Under the pieces are notes generated by a model that saw only the letters and a list, made by a program, of their open reading frames with translations, had not been told where the DNA came from and searched no databases. This document shows positions 33,476-45,545 of a stretch of 64,000 nucleotides of DNA, piece by piece (the first letter of the stretch is position 1; every line of letters starts with the position of its first letter). The DNA is from Isoetes taiwanensis (Eukaryota; Streptophyta; Lycopodiopsida; Isoetales; Isoetaceae). The position numbers were made by a program, and so were the translations under genes. The DNA lies in assembly GCA_021234155.1 (NCBI GenBank), contig JAJEKV010000020.1:7364563-7428562 (forward strand), written 5' to 3'.

Positions 33476-35211
33476 TCTATTCTATTCTTTATTTCATAGA
33501 TATGACCCTAGAATATACGATATAAATACGTATATTTATAGGCCGCGTCACCATACAAAGCCTACCTTAGTAGCCTTATATTCGCTAGAGTGTGGATAAG
33601 GGAGCATGGCTAAATTATTTACATAACTTAGCCAACCTTAGGGATGGGATCATTTCCACATGGCCCCATCTTATTGGGCACCCACGGACACACCCAACTG
33701 GAGCCACATAGCATGACATGGCAATCCTAACCTATAAATGGCCAAACCCTAACCCTAGGCCATGTTTCTGGCTCCAACAGCCTTGGAACCTTGTTCGCGC
33801 TCGAAACTCCGTTTCAAAAACCGTCCGCTGTGGCATAGCATAACACAACAACCCTTGGAGCGTGCGCGCATCGGAAGGAATGGGATCTACTTCGAACCCC
33901 TTGAAGGCCATGGAGACGTCGGGAGCAGGATTCCTCAAGAGCAGGTATTTGGAGTACAGTCCTTTGTAGATCATCTGAAAGTTAGGATTCCAGATGAGTT
34001 AACATTTTGTATCTCTTGTAGAGACATTCTAGAACCCTCAGTCTAGATCTTGAACCCTAATCAATGAACCCTAACTCTAAGTTACATGCGTGTGATTAGT
34101 ACTAGATGTTATTATCATTATTTATCATGTTATGTGGATGATGTTGGTTGATCATGTTTGCTCCTCTTGTATTGGGAAGGGGGATAGAGACCTAGCGGCC
34201 ATTATTTAGATGATGCTCCTTAGTTCCTATTAGTTGCAGCCTGTGCATAGATCCCACCAGGCTATGGAGGCTACGGAGTGACTGAGCACCACATAATGGA
34301 GTTAGTGGTAAAGTGGAGGGAGGTCCCTGTTGAGCGCAGCTACTGGGGACCCATAGCGGGCTAGGCCTATAGTCAGTCACTTCGTGTGGGCCAGGTATGG
34401 GTCCGACACTTCCTGGGTCAATGGTGTCACCTTGACTCTCAAGAGTTGCAGGTGTCAGCCTGGGTCTTGTTTTGGGGAGTTCAGTCGGGTATGGACGTGT
34501 GTCACAACGATCCTCTAGCCGCCTATGGAGCCATTATCCTCCGGGAAGGGGAGATGCAACCCTTCCTACCTCATCGGACCGAGGAGATGCAACTCGGAGT
34601 AGTCTTATTGGGTGATACCATGAAACTGTATCTCCGGCAGGTTACAGTTATGTCAGGGCCGGACTTGGACCATCTGCAAAGTATGCACAGGAGGGGCGGA
34701 TGGAGTGGTCAATCCTAGCCATTGTCTATAGCTAGCCCCGCCATTATTATATCTCGGTCTGCTCTATCTTGAGGACCAGCCGTCAGTCTACCTGCCTTAT
34801 GAGTCTGAGCCTGGGTAGGAGCTATTCTGCTTGGTGATGTATTGATATCTATTATCTATGATGGATCTATGGATGGATAGACGGTGCTACCTTTGGGGTA
34901 GCCTATTGTATTGTTATTGCTAGTGCTGATGTTTATGTTTATGCTTCTGTTGTTACAGGAGCCCATAGGAGAAGGGCGCACAAGACACCTTCGTGTCCCC
35001 TTCCCACACCATGGCCATCCCAGGTGCGGGATAGACGGAGGGCCCATGCAGCGAGTGTGCTGGATGGGGGATTTCCCGCGAGATGTACAATGGGGTATCG
35101 TATATTTGGTGGGGAGCATCGCAGTAGAGCAGTTTTTGAGCTTCCTCCACTTTCCCAGCACGAAAGTGACTCTTAAAGCTCAACTAGCATTTTCTCATAT
35201 ATAGCATGTGC
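33476..35211 (+). mobile_element. LTR-like insertion between two PPR pieces (uncertain)
   Basis: The 1.7-kb block separates the PPR N-terminus from the PPR repeats. Base use differs from the surroundings (more GC, especially 34200-35100). It has a TATA box TATAAA at 33733-33738 followed by a transcript-like, CT- and CCCTAA-rich stretch, as in plant Ty3-type LTRs. No reverse transcriptase, PBS or paired LTR was seen and the ends were not proven. The 110-codon frame at 34386-34718 matches no family. Confidence 0.35.
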
Positions 35212-35499
35212 CTAGACGTTTCCATTATGTTGATAAGAGTTTTGCTTCCCAGACCACTCAAAAAGTGCTAATGAAATGTCTAGAGCATTCACATGCTTCA
35301 AAACATTTGTCACTCTGAATGGCATTAAAATCTCTGGTTGTTTATGTAATTTTGCATCAAAGCATGTGCCGGTCCTTTTTCTCCACAAGATATCTAAGAT
35401 TTCCTTTAAGACTTGGCAGTCTTGAGCCTGAGTCTGAGAGAATCTTAGCAAGTTCAATTGTCCTGAATAACAGGGATAATCAAAGTTAGAAGCTTCCAC
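35212..35499 (-). pseudogene. PPR protein N-terminal fragment
   Basis: The frame reads FRVTNVLKHVNALDISLALF then EWSGKQNSYQHN, the conserved start of P-class PPR proteins (VLK..N....AL.FF.WA.....Y.H). It ends in a stop directly after the insertion border. The first codon of the frame is not a convincing start, so upstream sequence is missing. It is best read as the 5' part of the PPR pseudogene at 32520-33475, displaced by the intervening block. Confidence 0.65.
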
Positions 35500-38184
35500 A
35501 TCTTATGATATAGTAATGCAATCTGTTAAAAAAAACTGCAACAATGCATCAAGAATACTGGAGTTATCAGGCATGCATAGCATGGTACATCCTCCTAAGG
35601 GTACTTAACATGGTATTTTCGTAATTCAAATGTTTTAATCACAGAAAATGGGCTACTCCATAATCTAGACATCTCCTTCAATATATCAACTTTATAGCAA
35701 GTCCTGCCAATTTAAAGAAAATGTCATTTTGTTGGCTTCCAAATTTGGCTAAAAAATGCTCCTTGATTATTTCGAACTACATGGCTGTCTATAGTACAAT
35801 ATAACAACTTGGAATGAGCCGAGAAAAAGTAGAAACTGGTTAATTTATGACTAGAATAACTTGAATGAGAAAGAAGCTCACCGATTAAAAGATGATGATT
35901 ATAACACAAGAAATGGCGCATACCCCATTTGAGAGCGATCGGCTATGGCAACGCTCGATGCAAGTCATAGCCATGGCCAAAGATTAGATTCTAAAAAACT
36001 AGGAAGTGTGAACTTATGCCAATAGCTTCGTCAAAAGATGACAAGAGATTGGCTTCCTACAAATCGAACCTGCAAATGGAAATGTAGAATGAAAGTGTGC
36101 AGAAGGAGTGGCAATATGAGAATATCACCTGAAGTGGCAGTTTTTAGTTACATTTTGTGGGCAAAATGTTAGGTAAATGTGCAGAATATGGCGTAAACTT
36201 TAGAATAAAAATTGAATGGAAAATCTACATTACATTCCTTAAGAAAATCAATGCCACGCATCAATACATGATTGGCCTAGAAGTCGAAATTTAATGTAAC
36301 TAGTTTTTGCGGTGAAATAGAGACATGTCCGCAAATGTCATAACATATTACGCTCCCAATGTGGAACTGAATTCTGAATCCTGCCTAGCATACTAATGGA
36401 GACTGACAGCATGCCACAAGCAATCACCGTTTGATGAAAAAGAACTGGAATGGGTGATATCTCATTGTTTGCCAAGTAAAATTAGGGTGCACAAACATCA
36501 ACCATCACACAAAATATCGCTTGTATAAAATGTATATGTCTCCATGCCAATCTAATACTCATCCTAAAATGTTGGACCTCCAGGCCTAGAGATCTAAACA
36601 GTCATAAATTTGATAAAAGACTGATAATAATCTTATCCACGTCAAGTCTCGGATCTGGAACACGATTCTCAATAACCTAAGTGTCTCATCCAAGATATCT
36701 ATTATCTAAGACAAACTTCCAAGCAATTTTTATGGTCCTCAAAAAAGAGAGAATTCTCCTAGTTTGGAGGCATTCATGGATATTCTATTGATACAATCCA
36801 AAACATTCTAGAGAACATTTCTCCATTTAAAGATTATGATGCTCGTTTTATTGAAATATGTTCTTTTACAAGCAATACTAAAATGCAAAACATTAACCAC
36901 TAAGCCCTAGGTCTTTGGCATAATTCTTTTCACGGAGGCCATGAATATTAAATACCCTGAATGCTATAGCGCGACCTATGGTATATTTACAAGCCCAGTG
37001 CCATGGGAGATGTATCTCAATTGACATAAAATGTATTGTAGGACTAAAATCTCTCCACCATAGTGGGTAAGCATGTACTGCCATTTGAGCTTATTAGATA
37101 GTTTTAATAATCTGCATGATCATTTATATGACTCCATTATATGAACAGAGTAAAAGATCCTACTGTTTAAGTGGTTTTTGGGTTGTGGTTGTGACGACTC
37201 CTTTCTCAAAAAGTGGAGCAGAAACCAAATGGTGCTTTGCACAAATCTATATATATATGGTATGTCCATTAAGAACTTCTTAATGCTTTTTAAGACCAAT
37301 TACCCGAAAATTTCCAGTAGAAATTTGTTGGCGGCTGCCAGGCTCGGGGTTTTTCACGAAAATTTTCAAATGACGAAAATTACCTCTTCCAAAAAGCATA
37401 TAAACAAAAGGGCCACCTCATGGTGCATGCGATGACATTGCTTGTGAACCCAAGTGTAAGAGAGGTGGATCGTCAATGGAGAATGGCCCTTTATGGCTTA
37501 CATGGTGCATATCCAACGGCTAAGATTGCACAATGTACTTTTCTAGGCTTTATTTTGATCAAAAAAATATTTCAACTGGGGAGGGGGGATTCTAAAGGAG
37601 CAGATGCATTGAAGAGAGCTCATCAAGAAATTTAATATGAGCACATCTTGCCCTTTTTGGAAATTCCCTTGACTGATTTTGATAGGGCAAGCCCTCCGGT
37701 GAACCATCAGGGGCCAAAACAGAGCCCACTTTGAGGTCTTATAGCTCACCAATAAAGGCTCCAAACATAATGATTTTTAGGGCACATGGATGAGCTGATG
37801 CTTAGGTATCCAATGAATGGATGAATATCTCAAATGTTTTTGAGTAAATGCTATGTATATTTGGCATGCTATACATTGTTAGTATTTTAGAAGTGTGTAT
37901 TCTGCGTTTGTATTTTTTTCAATAGTTGTGCGTATTGAAGTGTGTTTGACTATTTGATGCTTTTCATTTGCAATAGAATTTTTTTCTACACATTTTGATG
38001 GACAAAAAAGCAAAAAACGACTGTGATGCTGATAAATTTTAACAGGCTTGAATATTATAGATAAATTTCAATAGGCCTGGATATTATATATAAGAGATTT
38101 TATGTAACCCTTTGCTAGGAATTAAAACATTTCAACCAAAAATTTGGATTTGAACCGAAATTTGAAGAGCTTAGCCCGTATTTT
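35500..38184. other. No recognised gene or repeat
   Basis: Short open frames (for example 36893-37084 minus and 37178-37435 plus) show no family features. The sequence is AT-rich throughout and no internal duplication was noticed. Confidence 0.45.
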
Positions 38185-39300
38185 TGTGATGAGCATGCCG
38201 AATTGACCCTCCTGGGAACTCCGGATCTTGTTAAAACTTGCAAACTGAGTAGATCTAGGTTGGTATAAACTTTACAAAAACAACAATATATTGAAGTCTG
38301 AACCATTCTTATGAATTCAACATAAATCTGGAAGAATTATAATATCTATTCTATTCTATTCTATTCTACAATACAAGTACAATATGAATCCACTATACAA
38401 TATAACAAAATGTAGCAATTCCACTCAGAATCTTCTAGCGCAGCCGTGCTCTCCGGCTACATTGTCTCCATTAGCTTGACCATTGCTTGCTAATTCACTG
38501 CACATACACTCACTGGGGTTAGTCCTCGTGACTAAGTGGGGATCCCTGGCTGCCACTGCATGCATGGAAATACTCTGGAAATCTTGGATAAGCACAAACA
38601 CAGATGAAAAACCCTACGTGAGTACAGTGTTAAGACAATGACAACATAATCCAAGGAAATACAAAATTGTGAGCAACAAAAGCAAAGAACATAGCCAGAA
38701 TAACAAAGCATCAGAAACATAGCTCCGGGACAATGGGAAGCTCAGCCAGCCTACATGCAGGACCTGTTAGCAGAGAAATGCCCAGCTAGCTCACATTCCA
38801 AGCCTCGTTGGCAGAGTTGGTGGGATAAACCTCGTATGAGCATACCCTTCCCAGCCCATGTCTGGCACTGGAGGACCTCTTACCATGTAGTCACAGAGGT
38901 GACGTAGCATCTCTGCCAGGAGAACTATGCCCGCTGTCACAAAGAACAAGAATACCACAAAGGAACACAGATGAACATGAGCATGCCGGAGCAAACTAGG
39001 CCACCGAACCTAGAAGCCCGACCCCGGAGGATCTAAGAGATAACAAAATACCAAGACAACAGTGGAACAATGCAAAGACCAAGACATGTGAAGTTCATTA
39101 GATATTTACTATACATGTTCCTACATTTTACCCTTGCCGAGATTGCCCATACAACCTACTCATGTTGAAGCGAGCTTAGCGATGAAGACTAGATAACAAT
39201 TCAAAGATGAAGAAATATTAAATCATGTTACCACATTGATGTAAATCCAACGTCGTGCACTTTGTTGAACAAAATAGAGATCTAAGCATTCTCCAATATG
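38185..39300 (-). mobile_element. Lone LTR-like copy of the 43-64 kb array repeat, truncated
   Basis: The sequence starts TGTGATGAGC, matching the LTR edge TGTGACGAGC of the array units, and runs parallel to them for about 1.1 kb. There is no primer-binding site next to the edge, unlike the array copies, so it is a solo LTR or fragment. It carries a TCTAT microsatellite at 38345-38369 that array copies lack. It ends at 39300, about 160 bp short of the LTR end inferred from the array, where a dispersed repeat end begins. Confidence 0.75.
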
Positions 39301-39420
39301 TAGCATTATAACAGGGGGTTTTTTTTTGTGATTTTATACGCTTTTTGGCATGGTTTTCATATGATTTTATGGGCGTATTGCACGAGGCATACTAATCAGT
39401 ACATCTAGAGTGCACCAAGC
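39301..39420 (-). repeat. Dispersed repeat family, terminal segment
   Basis: An inverted copy of the terminal segment seen at 1163-1300 and 18520-18640: 'tagcattataacaggggg' first, 'gtgcacc' last. It truncates the lone LTR. Confidence 0.7.
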
Positions 39421-39833
39421 TTTTGCATGCAATTTGTGCAATTTTTGTTTCATCCTCCTCAATGGTTAAGATTAGAGGGCTTACAAAGAAAGCCCTCTTT
39501 TAATCCAAAAAGATCCAAGGGCTCACGGAGAACTGATACACATTAATTTCCAGAGTCCAATCTGGCCGCCTTGTTCATGAGTCTGGTGTAAAAAATACAC
39601 AGGACTTCCAGCGGGTTTAAGCGCCTACCTGTCAGCCGGTGGACCCGTTTGCTCCTTTCTTTCCTTCCTCTCGCCGGAGCTTGTGATCCGCGCCATAACT
39701 CCCAACTCGGTCTCTGGGTTTATTGCCGTTTATATCGGATCTGCACACCCTCTGCGTTTTTGCCATGGCCTTATATTGCATGCAAGGCGCTTCTGCTGTT
39801 AAATATCTTCTGAGGGTTGGATAAGCTTCTGCA

Positions 39834-40045
39834 ATGAGGAATCTGGTGCGGAATCCTCGAATCTGGCTATGGTTTTGGTTATGGGTAGCTGTTCTAAATT
39901 TGAGTTGCATTGCTTCTCCTGACGACGGCAAGGCCGGCCTTCTGGCCTTCAAAAATGCACATGATTTTGGCGACAGGTAGACTGGAATGAAAATGTGGAC
40001 CACTGCGGATGGCTTGGAGTTACCTATGCACGAATATCACGGTAT
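39834..40045 (+). pseudogene. LRR receptor-type protein, N-terminal fragment
   Basis: From ATG 39834 the frame reads MRNLVRNPRIWLWFWLWVAV then LNLSCIAS, a signal peptide, followed by PDDGKAGLLAFKNAHDFGDR and a TAG at 39978. One base back, the next frame continues VDWNENVDHCGWLGVT. Together these form an LRRNT (N-terminal cap) domain: LLAFK, W-N, then the C-x-W-x-G-V-T motif of plant LRR receptor kinases and receptor-like proteins. A single-base shift has broken it and no LRRs follow. The upstream 39600-39833 could be the old promoter and leader. Confidence 0.65.
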
Positions 40046-41274
40046 GAATGCTTTGCAACGCCGGCAGGCCAGATTGCACGAAGCGCCACCACAGTAGCGG
40101 CGAGTCCCCAACTCATCTTCAAAATGTGGATACTTCGTAAGTAGTTTCTTATATATTCACATCTATCTAATGACCCATAACTCTTAAATTACTCTGGCGA
40201 TTATATAGAATCCAAAGTATTCCTGGGAAGAGCACCCTACTTCAGAAAAGCAAAAGGTAAAGCAGAGGCGGGGGATGTAGCTCAACCTTCCGGAGGTTCA
40301 TAGGTCCATTGCAACCAGGCCAAGAACCTCCAAAAATTTTAATGGAATCAACAATCAAGGATAATGATGAAAAAACTGTCCCAAAGAGAGCCTTTGGTGA
40401 TAGAAGACAAGTCTCAAAATGTAGGGTAATGTATGCAACTTATGCTCAAGTGTGTTTTCCAAATTTTTATATTTTCACTATGGACCTTTCTCTTCAGATT
40501 TAGTTACCACCATTTCTAAGTCCAAGCCGAAAAACTAGCTAAAAAGCAAAGCAAAGATGGTGCCATGAAGTTTTCTTCTTCGGTTTTATCGCAGGCTACC
40601 AAGCGTGGGATTACCATAAAAAGGCGAAAAAGAGTTAGCCATGCTTGTACATTTGGTAAGTAGAACTTAGAGAAATATTTTGTTAAGTTGGAATCCAAAG
40701 AACTTGACAACATTAGTAACTTGACAACATTGCCAATTGGTCTTAACTTGAGTAAGAGTAGACGAAATGCAACTGCTGAATGATGATTTTATTTTGCAGG
40801 AGCTGCTTATTTTGCTCCTTGTTCTCTGCTTAATGTATATGCCATTATTCACGGCATCAATAGGATATTTGAAATTCATTAGGCAGTTGCCGCCAAGTTC
40901 ATGTTTTTATGTATCATATACATTTGCTACATGTTCTTTGTTCTCAATATTTAATGGTGTAAATGCCTCTATGAGATTGTGGTGTTGAAATAAGATATTT
41001 ATATCCATGCATTTTCTACATATCCTTTGTTCTTTGTTCTTACTATTTGATGGACAAATTCTGCATAGTAAATGTCAGCATCGCCACTCCATTTTCAAGG
41101 ACAAAAGATACAAAGACGTAAGATACAAAGATGGTCCTATTTGCTGATCTTTGTAAAACGCATGTCGATATAGAATTAAAACTCTTATTTGTATATTTCT
41201 TGGCACTTACATACTTACATAAATAGGCTAACTAGCACATAAAGTTTACCTATGTCTGCTTTAGTTAGGGCCCG
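40046..41274. other. No clear gene
   Basis: One stretch, 40264-40470 on the plus strand, reads EPPKILMESTIKDNDEKTVP then KRAFGDRRQVSKC in one frame, with a neighbouring frame reading RSIATRPRTSKNF and a GTAATG donor-like end. It has the look of a disordered, basic N-terminal exon (as in cell-cycle proteins), but I cannot assign it. Nothing else is recognised. Confidence 0.25.
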
Positions 41275-41600
41275 AAGGGCCCAAAATTTTTTTTCATATA
41301 ACAATCAACACACAACTACCATTAACATTATTAACACAAACCATTGCATTTAACACATTTAAATTAAAATCCCCCTTAAACCCCCTTTGGTTTGGGTGCA
41401 TATTCACACGGGGGGTTACGTAGGGCAGCGAGAGCCCCAAAAATATATTTACAATACATGTACAAAATTAATACCATTAAGTACATTCTCTCAAATCTTA
41501 TAGTATTTTGCAAACCTTAATATACAGTATACAAAAACTTGTACATGCATACCCCACAAACGAGGATCGCTATGTACGGTCCAGATCTTGGAATAAAGGG
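41275..41600 (+). mobile_element. Foldback element, half copy
   Basis: It starts GGGCCCGAAGGGCCC then 'aaaattttttttcatataac', matching the outer edge of an arm of the 16881-17537 element. It runs through 'cctttggtttgggtgcatat' to 'gcagcgagagccc', then continues into sequence matching the element's unique centre ('ataccccacaaacgagga' at about 41551, inverted at 17165-17185). The second arm is missing, and repeat D begins directly after. Confidence 0.8.
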
Positions 41601-41605
41601 TAAAT

Positions 41606-42460
41606 ATGTAGCACAATAACAGGGGGTTACTTTTAGATTTTTGTACGCTTTTTCACATGGTTTTTCTATGATTTCATTGTTGTATTCGTTGAGGTGTACT
41701 AAATAGTATTTCTAGAGTGCACCCTTTATGGGCCGTCGATTTTCATTAGTTGGAACAATCCGAGGGTTGTTGTCTTTCTCTGCATGTGTTTGTGCATGAA
41801 CACTGCGCATGCGTATGCATGTGCATGTGCATGTGCATGTGCATGCATGTTCATGTGCACGTGCATGCATGTGCATGTGTACTGTGCATGTGCAAGTGTA
41901 AGTGCATGTGTGTGCATGTGCATGTGCATGTGTACTTGCCCTCTTGGATTCTTGTTGTCGGAGTGGATTTTTGCTACCACGAGGTGGTTGTTTTGCTCAT
42001 ACTTGCAAAGGTATTTGTTTTTTAATGTTTCTTCAGTTAGCATAATGGTTTTTTTTACAAGGTATTAGTTTCCTGGTTCTACAATGTAGTGTTGCAAAAC
42101 CCGCCTTTGTTTCCTTCCCTTTATCTGTTCTAAAATTTGCTGCAGATTCAAAAAGAATATAGAGTTTAGGCCCTCTGTTTGCTTCCAACTCTTGGATATT
42201 CCTGGCCTGCTGGATTGTTCATAGTAGCCAGCCTTTAGCTTCAATCAACAAACGGATTCTTATGCACACGACAGGCGGATTATTCCACGCCCTTTTTTGA
42301 GTCATGCAGATTAGGCAAACAGTGGCCACAAGAATGCATTTATATTGTAGGTTTGGAACTTTAATCGAACCAGAAGGTGAATCATGCATTACCTTTAAGC
42401 TAGAGATAGAGCATCCAAAATCATATGGATTGATAAATAATGGTTTCATTGTAAAAGAGA
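41606..42460 (-). repeat. Dispersed repeat D, copy 2 (inverted relative to 17745-18640)
   Basis: It opens with 'aatatgtagcacaataacag' (the family end word, inverted), then 'gggccgtcgattttcatta', then a microsatellite, then 'tacttgccctcttggattct', and ends near 'ccatatgattttgg' read in reverse. In both places repeat D lies just beside a foldback element copy, which suggests they move or duplicate as one unit. Confidence 0.85.
41815..41937. repeat. TG/CA-rich microsatellite (ATGTGC words)
   Basis: This is a tract of GCATGT, GTGCAT and GTGCAA words within repeat D copy 2. The open frames through it are artefacts. Confidence 0.95.
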
Positions 42461-43107
42461 AATAGCTGTAGCTGAATAACAACACGTGGAACGCTAACAG
42501 AGCAGGCGGATCAGACAATGTGATCTTAATAATTGAGAAGATAAAAAGTTTGGCAGACCTATACCCTAAACAGAAGGGTGAAACCCTTGCAGGCTACCAA
42601 TCGTGGTCCAATACAGACTCCAAGATCTTTTATTTCTAACACAGACTCTGATGTCATTGAACAACATTGATCAGTGATGCTGTGGAATTCAGGATACTGA
42701 AAAGACTCTGGAGCAAGTCAGTGTGGTGTCAGATCTTCTCAAATTCTTGAACGAGTCTTGGACTCCCTTCCATGCCACTGGTATGAGGATTTGCTACCCC
42801 ATAGTTTATAATGTTTAGATAGATTGAGATTTGTTATTAATAACGCGGCAGTATGAAAAGCATGTATGTTAACACGGTTACTTATTCATTCCCTCAGAAC
42901 AAGATAAAAGGCAGTCCATGGACGGGCTACGGAAGCAGTTTGCCGTAAGCAACCTGCTGGTCAAATTAACAATGCCATATCGAACCTGGAAAGAGAGTTG
43001 ATCAGTTTCTAACTGCAACTTAGCACTGGTCAATATAGGTGGGAATGAATTTAGCCAATGGCTTGATTGATGGCAATTTGGCATCACAGAAATAGAATGT
43101 CTCATGT
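42461..43107. other. No recognised gene
   Basis: Unique-looking sequence between repeat D and the left edge of the LTR array. Nothing could be assigned. Confidence 0.4.
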
Positions 43108-45545
43108 GTAAGAGTTGGTGGGATAAACCTCGTATGAGCATACCCTTCCCAGCCCACGTCTGGCACTGGAGGACCTCTTACCATGTAGTCACAGAGGTGA
43201 CGTAGCATCTCTGCCAGGAGAACTATGCCCGCTGTCACAGAGAACAAGAATACCACAAAGGAACACATATGAACATGAGCATGCCGGAGCAAACTAGGCC
43301 ACTGAACCTAGAAGCCCGACCCCGGAGGATCTAAGAGATAACAAAATACCAAGACAACAGTGGAACAATGCAAAGACCAAGACATGTGAAGTTCATTAGA
43401 TATTTACTATACATGTTCCTACATTTTACCCTTCTTGCCGATTGCCCATACAACCTACTCATGTTGAAGCGAGCTTAGCGATGAAGACTAGATAACAATT
43501 CAAAGATGAAGAAATATTAAATCATGTTACCACATTGATGTAAATCCAACGTCGTGCACTTTGTTGAACAAAATAGAGATCTAAGCATTCTCCAATATGC
43601 AAAGCTTACCTTCGAATCATTTCCCCTAGAAGTAGTTATATTAACAAGTGTCTCTTATTGCCAACGCTGGACTCCTTGCCATGACCACATTGTAAAAACC
43701 CCATAAGCTTCATATTCAGATACTCTCTTCACCCTAGTAACGTGAATCTCACCCAAATTTCCCCCACGTTAAGTGAGTCCCCATATTGACAGTAAATTAC
43801 CTAGATATAGTTACTCATGTTTTATATTTAAAATCCACATCCTTAGCTTATGCATTCAATTGGCACAACCAATGTGAAACCTCAAAGCCAGTGCTTCCAA
43901 CTTAAAAATCCATAAGATCTCATGACCGTAACTGCTTCTATCACAGGCCGAGTGATTATAAGCTCAAACTTCATCTTCGGGACACCTTCAGGAGCCAAAT
44001 TTACAATTAGCTCGTTATTCTTATAATTATATCATGTATTCTCTTAGTTAAACATGACTTCAACCATTCATAGAATGCAAGATCTTATTACTTGTTATCG
44101 TTATGCCTAGCTCTTCATGCTCCAATCTCCTCTACTGCTAAGCTCAGATGCAACACACTTCCATCCATGGGTACTTGACAACAATGTGTTGTACTATACT
44201 TTATTATCTGGGATTGGTTAGTGAAATGGATCTCATTAGTGGTGGGTTTTCTTTTATTTTTGAGATATTTTCGAGCATGGTTTAAGCTGCCATACTAAGT
44301 TTAGATTTAATAAGAAGATGGCGACATGAATCCATCGTCTCCAAGCCGTCTCTTTATTTTATGACACACAATTAAGTTGACAAATGTAACAAATAGAAGT
44401 ACAACAAGATAAAACACAAAACACAAGAGGACAAAAACATAATGTGAACACAAAATGGCGTTGGAGAGCTCGATGCCGACCAGATACAATTCAATGTTTC
44501 ATCCTGAATTGGTACTTCTCAAGCAATTGTTGGCATTCCTGACTCAGAATCAGCTCTTACAGATTCCAACCATTGATTGCCTTCTCTAGCCTTATGAGTC
44601 TCCAACAAATTCATAATCTATCATATTTCCATGCAGAAATCATGTACATACTAATCATGGTAGCTCACAGCACCTCAATTGCACATGAGAATTTCTCCGC
44701 GCATAGACCTCTGGACCCCTTGCAATTGATTGCGCCTCCAAAGATCGTCTTCTAACTCCAAGAATCAAACTGCAGAAGAACATATATAGTGCGGTCAATT
44801 ACGACTTCAAAGATCACTATTTACATCATAACTTTTTGCATACGAATGAATTCTCGGGCTGATCGGACACATTCCTAAAGTTTACTCGAAATCTTTCAAA
44901 TAAAAGAATAATCATTAAAAAAGGATCTCGGGTCAGCGAGATATACTGCTTGAAAATTCAAGCTCTAAAACTGCCCAGAGTTTCTCCCTGCCTTTATGCT
45001 CTGCAACAATCCTTTTTCCAAAAAGACAAAACCACGAACTCATCTTTTTAAAACATGTTATACATGTGTACATTCATGCATAAAATGCGATTATCTTGCC
45101 CATGAAGCCTGTGTGCATTACAATCTCCTCTTCTAAAATTTAACCCATGTCCTCATGGGTCAGTCATAGGTCTACCAAAAAACATTATATAATTCCAACT
45201 TCTCAAATTTAGAATAGCTTTAGCTCAAATCAAAACTTCACCTTAGATGTACAACTGCTACCTATCTTACTAGACATGCCACAACGAAACCCTTAACTTA
45301 AGATCAACATGGCAATTTGACTACATGGATACTTCTTTCATCATTCGCTTCCACAGCAATGATGGAGGTTCAAGGCAGTATATGCTTAGAACACCGTCTT
45401 CAAATAATTCTGAAAGAGGAGCCATTAGCACATTCCAACCTTAACTTAATCTATGATCCACCATGTCAATACTCAAAGATCCAAGCCTACAATTCATAGG
45501 TCATAATGTCAGCACACAAAAATCTGACGTTGCTCTGATACCAAC
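43108..45545 (-). mobile_element. LTR array unit 1: partial LTR plus internal region
   Basis: The array enters in mid-LTR at 43108 ('agagttggtgggataaacct'); LTR sequence runs to 43751 and the internal region to 45545. On the minus strand the internal region starts at the PBS TGGTATCAGAGC (45543-45532), which matches the 3' end of initiator tRNA-Met, two bases from the LTR edge. It ends with a purine tract, GTGGGGGAAATTTGGG, directly before the next LTR's TG. The ~1.79-kb internal region has no gag, protease, reverse transcriptase or integrase, only scattered frames of up to about 80 codons. Confidence 0.75.
45532..45543 (-). other. Retroelement primer-binding site (initiator tRNA-Met type)
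   Basis: The minus strand reads TGGTATCAGAGC, the standard plant LTR-retroelement PBS, with the LTR end ...GTCACA two bases away. The same 12-mer occurs at 48611-48600, 51668-51657 and 54713-54702, and a degenerate one at 59825-59814. Its regular recurrence fixes the orientation of the array units. Confidence 0.8.

Noticed and set aside
34386-34718. 110-codon plus-strand frame in the block between the PPR pieces
   Set aside because: No family resemblance, and the surrounding block looks like an LTR. Kept only as part of that feature.
44307-44489. 60-codon hydrophobic frame repeated at 47376, 50439 and 53482
   Set aside because: It is part of the tandem unit's internal region. It lacks a convincing initiation context and is lost in unit 6.
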